Source: an uncultured Pelagibacteraceae bacterium
GTDB taxonomy: Bacteria > Pseudomonadota > Alphaproteobacteria > Pelagibacterales > Pelagibacteraceae
Reading direction: 5' to 3'
Assembly: GCA_902517745.1 (NCBI GenBank)
Contig: CABYDS010000001.1
Coordinates: 62,001 to 126,000, forward strand
DNA: 64,000 nucleotides
The notes below the pieces were generated by a model. That model did not search any database. It was not told where the DNA came from and was given only the letters and a program-made list of their open reading frames with translations. Position 1 is the first letter of the stretch, and every line of letters begins with the position of its first letter. The position numbers and the translations under genes are program-made. Below are positions 48,410 to 56,204 of the stretch, in pieces.

Positions 48410-49498
48410 ATGCAAATAGAACAATTTGATACAGGTCTTAAAATTAAGAAAAACATTGAAGATGTAGAAATTACTCCTATCCAAAACTTAAATAATAAAA
48501 AATTTGTTATTGAGAATTTTAAAAATGTTTATGGATTAAAAAAGATTAATCTTAAAAAAAATTTACTAAATATATTTGACAAAGATATCAAAGTTAATTG
48601 TTTTGAACCATTAAATGAATTTAATGGCATAGATAATTTTATAGAAAAATTTTGGAATCCTTTATTTGATGCATTTCCAGACATCGAAAGAAGAGAAAAT
48701 ATCATCCTTGGAGGCTCTTTTAGAGACAAAGTCCAAGTTGGTTCTTATTCTACTTTATCAGGTTTCTTTTTAAAGCCCTGGTTAGGTATAAAACCAAATT
48801 TTAAAATGATTAATCTTAAATGTTGTGAAATTCATGAAATTAAAAATGAAAGAATTATTGAAAGTCATATCTTAATTGATGTGATGGATTTTTTAAGACA
48901 AGCTGACAGATGGGTTATTAATCCATCAAGAGGATCCGAAGGAGCATGGTTACCTCCGTTTAATACAGATGGAGTAAATTTTTTTGAAGAAGACATGAGT
49001 AAATCTAAAAATTCATTACAACAGGCTTTGAGCATGAATAGAAGTTTAGATATTAAACCTGAGAAAGAAAATATTTCTAAAGATGAATTAAGACAAAGGT
49101 TAATAAATCATCCTCAAAAAGAGTTTTGGCACAAAGATATGATTTGGTACGGTCCTTGTGGAATTGGAACATCAAGGTCATTAGAAGGATTTGTAGATAT
49201 GCATCAGCTACCTTTTAGAAAATCATTTTCTGAGAGAAATTATTGGGAATTAGGACATTATTGCGAAATTGGAGATGGAAAATTTTCTCTATGTGGTGGA
49301 TGGCATAGTTTAAAGGCAAAGTATGGATCAAATGATTGGCTTGGGTATACAGCAGATAACCAAGACGTTGTTATGAGAGTAATGGATTTTTATCATCATG
49401 ATGAAGGATTAATTAGAGAGAATTGGGTACCTATAGATGTAGTTCATATTTTAAAACAAATAGGTATTGATGTGTTTGAAAAAATTAAAAATACTTAG
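48410..49498 (+). CDS. Double SnoaL/NTF2-like protein, divergent partner
   Basis: HEIKNERIIESHILIDVMDFLRQADRW; MIWYGPCGIGTSRSLEGFVDMHQLPFRKSF; ATG 48410 preferred. Confidence 0.78.
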   Translation: MQIEQFDTGLKIKKNIEDVEITPIQNLNNKKFVIENFKNVYGLKKINLKKNLLNIFDKDIKVNCFEPLNEFNGIDNFIEKFWNPLFDAFPDIERRENIILGGSFRDKVQVGSYSTLSGFFLKPWLGIKPNFKMINLKCCEIHEIKNERIIESHILIDVMDFLRQADRWVINPSRGSEGAWLPPFNTDGVNFFEEDMSKSKNSLQQALSMNRSLDIKPEKENISKDELRQRLINHPQKEFWHKDMIWYGPCGIGTSRSLEGFVDMHQLPFRKSFSERNYWELGHYCEIGDGKFSLCGGWHSLKAKYGSNDWLGYTADNQDVVMRVMDFYHHDEGLIRENWVPIDVVHILKQIGIDVFEKIKNT

Positions 49499-49552
49499 AT
49501 TTAAATAAGTTTATAGTTTTTGAGTGTAATAGAAAAAAATAAAATTATTTAT

Positions 49553-50839
49553 TTAGTTAGAGAAACCATACTTTCTAAGTCTCACATCACCAGTTCTAGC
49601 ATGAGCCTCCATACCTTCATATCTAGAAATTCTAGCTGCTGCAGCACCAACTTCTTTGTTAGATTCTTTATTCATCTTTTGGTAAGTAACTGTTTTTATA
49701 AATTTTCCAACGTATAAGCCTCCAGTATATTTTCCTGCACCTTTTGTTGGTAGAATATGATTTGGTCCAGAGCATTTATCTCCATATGCAACTGTTGTTT
49801 CTTCACCTAAAAATAAAGAACCATAATTTTTAAGATTTTTTAAATACCAGTCTAAGTTTTCAGCTTGAACCTCCAAATGTTCAGGTGCATATTCATCACT
49901 CACTTTCATCATTTCTTCTTTGGTATCACACATAATTACTTCTCCATAATCTCTCCATGCAGCATCAGCATTATTTCTATTATGTTCAGGTAGTTCTTGA
50001 ATAATTTCTGGAACTCTTTTCATAACATAATCACATAAAGATTTATCAGTAGTGTAAAGCCAAGCTGGAGAGTCAGGACCATGTTCAGCCTGTCCAACTA
50101 AATCATAAGCGATTATTTCTTTGTCAGCTGTATGATCTGCAATAATGCCTATTTCGGTTGGTCCTGCAAATAAATCAATTCCAACTTTTCCAAATAAAAT
50201 TCTTTTAGACTCTGCTACAAATTTATTTCCAGGTCCAACAATCATATCTACTTCAGGATTACCAAAGCAACCATAAGCTAGAGCACCAATTGCTCCTATT
50301 CCACCTATATTCATAATTACATCTGCACCACATAGGTTAGCTGTATAAATTATAATTGGGTTTGCACCATTTGAATCTTTTGGTGGACTTGTTGCAATTA
50401 CATTCTTTACTCCTGCAACTTTTGCAGTTGTGACACTCATTATAGCAGAGGCGATATTATTGTATCTTCCACCAGGAACATAACACCCAACAGTATTTAC
50501 AGGTATTAATTTTTGTCCCGCTATTAAACCAGGTGATAATTCAACTTCTGAGTCTTTTCCAAGATTTTCAAGCTGGTGTTCTGCAAACTTCCTAACTCTT
50601 TCATGAGAAAACTGAATATCGTCTTTAATCTTTTGATCTAAAGTTTTATTTATTTCTTCAATTTTTTCTTTGCTAACAATTATATCACCTTCATAATTAT
50701 CAAATTTTTTTAAAATATCTTTGACACCTTGATCTTTAGTTTTTTCTAAATCTTTTAAAATAGAACTTACCTTAGTTCTTGTTTCATCTTCTCCTGTAAA
50801 TGCAGTTTTTTCAGCTTTTTTTATATAAGTAATTGCCAT
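49553..50839 (-). CDS. Histidinol dehydrogenase-family protein, sulfopropanediol 3-dehydrogenase (HpsN)-like
   Basis: VPGGRYNNIASAIMSVTTAKVAGV, VGPGNKFVAESKRILFGKVGIDLFAGPTEIGIIAD, GQAEHGPDSPAWLYT, AAWRDYGEVI, GPNHILPTKGAGKYTGGLYVGKFIKTVTYQ. Confidence 0.85.
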   Translation of the reverse strand: MAITYIKKAEKTAFTGEDETRTKVSSILKDLEKTKDQGVKDILKKFDNYEGDIIVSKEKIEEINKTLDQKIKDDIQFSHERVRKFAEHQLENLGKDSEVELSPGLIAGQKLIPVNTVGCYVPGGRYNNIASAIMSVTTAKVAGVKNVIATSPPKDSNGANPIIIYTANLCGADVIMNIGGIGAIGALAYGCFGNPEVDMIVGPGNKFVAESKRILFGKVGIDLFAGPTEIGIIADHTADKEIIAYDLVGQAEHGPDSPAWLYTTDKSLCDYVMKRVPEIIQELPEHNRNNADAAWRDYGEVIMCDTKEEMMKVSDEYAPEHLEVQAENLDWYLKNLKNYGSLFLGEETTVAYGDKCSGPNHILPTKGAGKYTGGLYVGKFIKTVTYQKMNKESNKEVGAAAARISRYEGMEAHARTGDVRLRKYGFSN

Positions 50840-50898
50840 TATTTTTCCTCTAATTTTACAAATGTTTAAATTATATAAGATGTTTATTCAATAAAAGT

Positions 50899-51810
50899 TT
50901 AATCTAAAGCAACAACAGCTGCAGCTATAGAAGCAAGTCTTGCTGTCGCATCATCTGATCTACTTGTTATAACAACAGGTACTTTACCTCCAACAACTAC
51001 GCCTGCTGCACATGCTCCCATAAAATAAATCATCATTTTTACAAGTGCATTTCCAGTTTCGACATTTGGAACTAATAATACATCAGCTTCCCCAGCAACT
51101 ATATTCTCAATTCCCTTAATAGAAGCAGATTTTTTTGAAATACTATTGTCAAATGCTAAGGGTCCAAAAATATCAGCATTAAAATTTTCTTTACTCGCTA
51201 ATTCAGTTAATTCTTTAGCTTCAACCGAACTCTGCACACTATTAATAACTTCTTCTGTTGCTGAAAGGATAGAAATCTTTGGTCTTGGAATATTAATTCT
51301 ATGACTAAAATCTATAACATTTCTTAAAATATGCATTTTAGTTTTTAGGTTAGGAGAAACATTCAATGCTCCATCGGTTATGATTAATGGTTTGTCATCT
51401 TTTTGTAATGTCATATGCCAAATATGACTTAGTCTTGTTTTACCAATTAATTTATATTCTCTTTTAAGAACTTCTTTCATCAATATATCAGTATGAATAT
51501 GTCCTTTTACAATAATTTTTACTTTATCTTCCGATGCAAGTTTTGTTGCAATACTTGCTGTATTATTTTCAGCTGGCTCATTAATTATTTCAAAATTTGA
51601 TATATCAAATTTAAGCTCATCTGCGCATTCTTGTATTTTTTGTTTATCACCTATTAGTATTGGGGTGATCAATTTTTCAGAGACAGCATCCATTACCGAC
51701 ATCATTGGTAATTTTTTACCCGCATTTACAATGGCTGCTTTTACTCCTCTTTTTTGATGAGCTATGTTAAGTAGATTAACAGGGCAAACTGTGGATTTAT
51801 CAGATAACAT
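50899..51810 (-). CDS. Phosphate acetyl/butyryltransferase family protein
   Basis: KAAIVNAGKKLPMMSVMDAVSEKLITPILIGDK, ADVLLVPNVETGNALVKMMIYFMGACAAGVVVGGKVPVVITSRSD. Confidence 0.92.
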   Translation of the reverse strand: MLSDKSTVCPVNLLNIAHQKRGVKAAIVNAGKKLPMMSVMDAVSEKLITPILIGDKQKIQECADELKFDISNFEIINEPAENNTASIATKLASEDKVKIIVKGHIHTDILMKEVLKREYKLIGKTRLSHIWHMTLQKDDKPLIITDGALNVSPNLKTKMHILRNVIDFSHRINIPRPKISILSATEEVINSVQSSVEAKELTELASKENFNADIFGPLAFDNSISKKSASIKGIENIVAGEADVLLVPNVETGNALVKMMIYFMGACAAGVVVGGKVPVVITSRSDDATARLASIAAAVVALD

Positions 51811-51894
51811 ATGAGTTTAAATATTTGTTATGGTTCTAAATATCAATATTTTTTATTACGTTCGATATAAAAATAGTTTAAAATTGAACAAACG

Positions 51895-52743
51895 ATGGAG
51901 ATAGTTACAAAAATTGCACCTATAGCGTTAGCCCTTATAATGTTAGGTCTTGGATTGGGCTTATCAACTAGAGATTTTTTAAGAGTTATAAATAATCCAA
52001 AAGATTTTACAGTCGGAATAATTTGTCAATTAATCCTTCTCCCAATCGTCGCTTATATTTTACTTTTAATATTAAGATTACCAGTTGAATTAGCTTTAGG
52101 ATTAATGATTATTGCTGCTGCTCCTGGAGGAGTAACATCAAATGTCTTAACAAAATTTGCAAATGGAGATGTTGCATTATCTATTTCGTTAACAGCAATA
52201 GGTAGTTTAATTAGTATTTTTTCTGTTCCATTTATTGTTTTTTCTTCAGCCAAATTATTAGGTGTAACTGATTTATCCTCAGATATTACGATGACTGGTA
52301 TTGCTCTTAAAATGGCACTAGTTGTAACTGTGCCAGTAATTCTTGGAATGATAATTAGAAGTTTCGCTGAAAACTTTATTTCGTCTAATATTAATATTGT
52401 AAATAGAATTACAGGCATTTTATTTATTGTTGTATTTGCAGCAATATGGATTGAGGAAAGAGAAAATATAATATCATACTTAGGTCAAGCGGGTTTAGCT
52501 GTTTTAATATTAAACGTAGTCATGATGACTTTGTCATTTTATATTGCAAAAGGTTTTGCAACTGGAATACCACAGAGAAAATGTATTTCTTTAGAATGTG
52601 GATTACAAAATGGAACATTAGCTGTATTTGTAGCAACACAAATTTTCAATGATGTCGCTTACATGGTTCCCACCGCTGCTTACGCATTAATAATGTATAT
52701 AACTGGATTTATATTTATATATATTCTTAAAAATTCTAATTAA
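51895..52743 (+). CDS. Bile acid:sodium symporter (BASS) family transporter
   Basis: APIALALIMLGLGLGLSTRDF, AAAPGGVTSNVLTKFANGDVALSISLTAIGS, SLECGLQNGTLAVFVA. Confidence 0.93.
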   Translation: MEIVTKIAPIALALIMLGLGLGLSTRDFLRVINNPKDFTVGIICQLILLPIVAYILLLILRLPVELALGLMIIAAAPGGVTSNVLTKFANGDVALSISLTAIGSLISIFSVPFIVFSSAKLLGVTDLSSDITMTGIALKMALVVTVPVILGMIIRSFAENFISSNINIVNRITGILFIVVFAAIWIEERENIISYLGQAGLAVLILNVVMMTLSFYIAKGFATGIPQRKCISLECGLQNGTLAVFVATQIFNDVAYMVPTAAYALIMYITGFIFIYILKNSN

Positions 52744-53698
52744 GATTTATTTGATTGTAGGTTCTTTTTATAAAAACATTTATTGATTTTAAATTTTCAT
52801 CTTGGATTATCGACATATCTTTAAAATTTTGTTTGCTGACATCAAAATTTATCAATTTATTTTTGTCTAAAGAAATAAATTTATTTTTAGTTAATTTCTT
52901 GATTTTTCTTACTACTGTTGGTCTTGGTATTCCTGTTATTTCAGAAATAGACATTGCATTAATTCCTTTTATTTTTTTATTAATAATTTTATCTCTCCAT
53001 TTATCTAAATAACTATCAACTCCTTTAAGTTGCCTTCCAATTTTTGAATTATTATTCAAAATTATAGTTGCTAAAATAGTAAATATTTCCATATCACCAA
53101 AATAATTTTTCCACCTTAAGCAGTACGGGAATAAAAATTTATAAAATTGATACCAGCAAAATGAGAAATTATGTTTTATTAAGTTATTAATTTCATTACT
53201 GGTCATTTCGTTTTTTATAACTTTTTCTTCTTTTAAAATTTGACTAAAAACTGATAAAAGTGTGCATATATTTTTTAATGTATCATTTGGCTGTGTTGAA
53301 TTGTAAGCACTTCTATCTATTGTAATCTTCTTGCCCTTTTTTTTAATTATTCCCTTTTTTTCCAGGGATATAACTTTTCTTCTGACACTTTCTTTTGGTA
53401 TTTTAAGATCCTTTGATATTCTTATAAGGTTAATTTTCTCAATCTCTAATGTTTTATCCTTATAAAAATTATTAAAAGTAATATTTAAATTATTTCGCCT
53501 GTAAAAATCAAACTGCTTACTAATCAAATAAATTAAAATCGTGTAAGTATCTATATCTTTAAACACTTTATAAGCACCGATTGTCCATTCAGACATAAGT
53601 TTTAAAAAAAAAGGACTTAAAATATCAAAATGATTTTTGAAAATTTTATCGATCAGTTCATCATCTAGTTCGGAATTTACACTTGGTAGCTGCTTCAT
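52736..53698 (-). CDS. Tandem winged-helix DNA-binding regulator (novel-looking two-repeat architecture)
   Basis: Two wHTH segments: ISKDLKIPKESVRRKVISLEKKGIIKKKGKKITID and ISEITGIPRPTVVRKIKKLTKNKFISLDKNKLINFD, each preceded by an FxDxxxxTIL helix region. Confidence 0.72.
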   Translation of the reverse strand: MKQLPSVNSELDDELIDKIFKNHFDILSPFFLKLMSEWTIGAYKVFKDIDTYTILIYLISKQFDFYRRNNLNITFNNFYKDKTLEIEKINLIRISKDLKIPKESVRRKVISLEKKGIIKKKGKKITIDRSAYNSTQPNDTLKNICTLLSVFSQILKEEKVIKNEMTSNEINNLIKHNFSFCWYQFYKFLFPYCLRWKNYFGDMEIFTILATIILNNNSKIGRQLKGVDSYLDKWRDKIINKKIKGINAMSISEITGIPRPTVVRKIKKLTKNKFISLDKNKLINFDVSKQNFKDMSIIQDENLKSINVFIKRTYNQINLN

Positions 53699-53708
53699 AA
53701 TGTATCAA

Positions 53709-53758
53709 AACCCAATTTGAACAATTTTAAAACTTGAGTCAACCCATTTTGAACAGTT
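53709..53758. repeat. Two 18-bp direct repeats (16/18 identical), candidate operator
   Basis: AACCCAATTTGAACAATT (53709-53726) and AACCCATTTTGAACAGTT (53741-53758), 32-bp period. Confidence 0.6.
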
Positions 53759-53799
53759 AAATTCTGTAAAATTTTTTTACTATATGATTTAATAATTTA

Positions 53800-54006
53800 A
53801 TGAGTACTGAAAGCTTAAACAGAACATCTAATATTGAAATACCTGAAAAAAAACAGAGAGTAATTCGAATGTCCCCTCGTAAAGTAAATATAGATGTTCT
53901 AAAGAAACGAGTAATCACTGAAAAGAAAAAAGAGGCACTTCAGTCAAAAATAATAATACTTTCAGTCTGTTTATCTATCGGAATACTAGGTTATTTTGCA
54001 GGTTAA
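53800..54006 (+). CDS. Small single-TM hypothetical protein
   Basis: 68 aa; basic N-terminal part and a C-terminal hydrophobic segment IIILSVCLSIGILGYFAG. Confidence 0.6.
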   Translation: MSTESLNRTSNIEIPEKKQRVIRMSPRKVNIDVLKKRVITEKKKEALQSKIIILSVCLSIGILGYFAG

Positions 54007-55007
54007 CTAGCTAAGAGAATATCTAAATCCTTTTTAATATTTTTTGGAATTTTTATAGATTTTTTAGAGTTTGTTTTTGTTCTTAAAAACTTTTGCTCGC
54101 CAGGATAAAAGATTTTTTGTCCTTTTAAATTAGGTATTTTTTTTATTCTTTTAATATTTTTTTTTATCTCTTTTTTATAATCTTTAACAAATAGATTGTC
54201 TTTAAATGCTAAAAATAAGTGACCGATATTTTGTGGCCCAGAGAAATCATCAAATGGGTCTTTTACTTTGCCACCATGATTACTTCCAACAAATACTCCA
54301 GTTAAAATATCTACCATCCAGGCTAATCCAGATCCTCTAAATCCAGCTATTGGAAGTTGTACCCCAGCTAGAGCTTCTTTTGCATTTGTAGTTGGTTTAC
54401 CAAATTTGTTTAAAGCAACGCCATATGGTATTTTTTTTCCTAACTTTTCTGCAATCCTAATTTTACCTCTATTAATCATAGACATTGATGTATCCAGTAT
54501 AAACGGAACCTTACTATTTGTTTGAGTTCCAAAACATATTGGATTAGTTCCAAAGACTGATTTTTTTCCACCGAAAGGCGCAATAGCTGGAGGAGCATTT
54601 GTAAATGCAAATGTTATTAAATTTTTTTTAACCGCTTGCTCAACGTAATACCCTGATAGTCCATAATGTCCGCTGTTTTTTACAGCAACTAACCCAATCC
54701 CTGTTTTTTTTGCATTTTGTATTGTTTTTTTAATTGCTTCATCTGCTGCAACAAAACCTATAGAATTATCAGCATCAATTATTGATATAGATTTTGATAT
54801 ATTTTTTACAGTAATTTTAGGTCTCGGATTAATGACTTTTTTTGAGATTCTTTCACAGTACATTTTTAAACGAGACAATCCATGTGAAGGCGCACCTACA
54901 AGTTCTGCATTCATAATTGCATTTGCGCAAACTATAGAGTGTTTTCTGCTTAATTTAAAATTAGTAAAAATTTTAATAATTAAATTTTTAAGCTCTTTTT
55001 CGTCCAT
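54003..55007 (-). CDS. Ldh_2 (malate/L-lactate/sulfolactate dehydrogenase) family oxidoreductase
   Basis: GAPSHGLSRLKMY, VKNSGHYGLSGYY, PPAIAPFGGKKSVFGTNPI, GSNHGGKVKDPFDDF. Confidence 0.92.
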   Translation of the reverse strand: MDEKELKNLIIKIFTNFKLSRKHSIVCANAIMNAELVGAPSHGLSRLKMYCERISKKVINPRPKITVKNISKSISIIDADNSIGFVAADEAIKKTIQNAKKTGIGLVAVKNSGHYGLSGYYVEQAVKKNLITFAFTNAPPAIAPFGGKKSVFGTNPICFGTQTNSKVPFILDTSMSMINRGKIRIAEKLGKKIPYGVALNKFGKPTTNAKEALAGVQLPIAGFRGSGLAWMVDILTGVFVGSNHGGKVKDPFDDFSGPQNIGHLFLAFKDNLFVKDYKKEIKKNIKRIKKIPNLKGQKIFYPGEQKFLRTKTNSKKSIKIPKNIKKDLDILLAS

Positions 55008-55157
55008 AATTTATGTAAACATAATTGATTTCAAAATTAAACTATAAATTGAATATTTTTTTTATTTATTAAAATTATCTTTAAATTTGAAGTAACAAAA
55101 GATTAACATTAGTAGTTTAAATTTATTATCATTAACTAATAAAAAAGTGAGGGATAT

Positions 55158-56195
55158 ATGAAAAATATACTTAAAGTAGCTTCTATGGCTCTAGTTCTTT
55201 CATTAACACTTTTCGGCATTACAAATAAAGCTTCAGCTGCAAAACTAACATTATATTGCAGCGTTGAAATAGATGTTTGTGAAATGCTTGAACAAGCTTA
55301 TGAAAAAGAAACTGGAACAAAAGTTGCTATGACAAGAGCAAGTAGTGGTGAAACTTTTGCGAAAATAAAAGCAGAAGCATCAAATCCAAAAGGAGATGTT
55401 TGGTTTGGTGGAACAGGAGATCCACATTTAACTGCAGCACAAGAAAATTTAACTGAGAAATATAAATCTGTTCATTTTAATGATTTATTACCTGCAGCTC
55501 AGAACCAAGCAAAAAATGCTGATTTTAAATCAGTAGGAATTTATGTTGGTGCATTAGGTTTTGGATACAACAAAGATCTTTTAGCAAAAAAAGGTCTTCC
55601 AGCTCCAAAATCATGGATGGATTTAACAAAACCAATATATAAAGGTGAAATACAAGTAGCAAATCCAAACTCATCTGGAACTGCTTACACTACCTTAGCC
55701 ACTATTCTTCAAATATTTGGAGAAGATAAAGGTTGGGATTACATGAAAAAACTTCATGCAAACATAAATACATATACTAAATCTGGTTCTGCACCAATTA
55801 AGGCAACTGGTAGAGGTGAAAACTTAATTGGTATTTGTTTCCAACATGATGGTGTGAAACAAACAAAAAAAGGTTTGCCGGTTGTTACGGTCTCTCCTGC
55901 TGAAGGAACTGGTTATGAAGTTGGATCTATGAGTATTATTGCAGGTGCAAGAAATATGAAGGAAGCTAAAAAGTTTTATGACTGGGCTTTAAGTCCCGCT
56001 ATTCAAACTATGGTCTTCACTTCAGGAAAATCTTTGCAAGTGCCATCTAATACTAAAGCAAAAGCTGATCCTGATGCTCCAGACTTATCAACAATAAACT
56101 TAATTGATTATAATTTTAAAGTTTATGGAGATAAAAGTACTAGAGCGAGTTTGTTATCCAAATGGGATAACGATGTTTCTGTAATTCCTAGATAA
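55158..56195 (+). CDS. ABC transporter substrate-binding protein, Fe3+/polyamine-type fold
   Basis: Signal peptide; LTLYCSVEIDVCEMLEQAYEKETGTKVAMTRASSGE, GDVWFGGTGDPHLTAAQENL. Confidence 0.9.
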   Translation: MKNILKVASMALVLSLTLFGITNKASAAKLTLYCSVEIDVCEMLEQAYEKETGTKVAMTRASSGETFAKIKAEASNPKGDVWFGGTGDPHLTAAQENLTEKYKSVHFNDLLPAAQNQAKNADFKSVGIYVGALGFGYNKDLLAKKGLPAPKSWMDLTKPIYKGEIQVANPNSSGTAYTTLATILQIFGEDKGWDYMKKLHANINTYTKSGSAPIKATGRGENLIGICFQHDGVKQTKKGLPVVTVSPAEGTGYEVGSMSIIAGARNMKEAKKFYDWALSPAIQTMVFTSGKSLQVPSNTKAKADPDAPDLSTINLIDYNFKVYGDKSTRASLLSKWDNDVSVIPR

Positions 56196-56202
56196 GGAAT
56201 TA
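56182..56202 (+). promoter_or_regulatory. 8-bp stem hairpin spanning SBP stop codon and the putative SD of the permease gene
   Basis: TAATTCCT (56182-56189) AGATA AGGAATTA (56195-56202); ATG at 56205. Confidence 0.55.
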
Positions 56203-56204
56203 TA

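Noticed and set aside
49553-50839. Straight annotation as histidine-biosynthetic hisD
   Set aside because: Substrate-region motifs look HpsN-like and no other his genes in a his operon are adjacent; kept as family-level call.
52053-52418. 121-aa minus-strand ORF
   Set aside because: Antisense to the BASS transporter gene, no recognisable motif.
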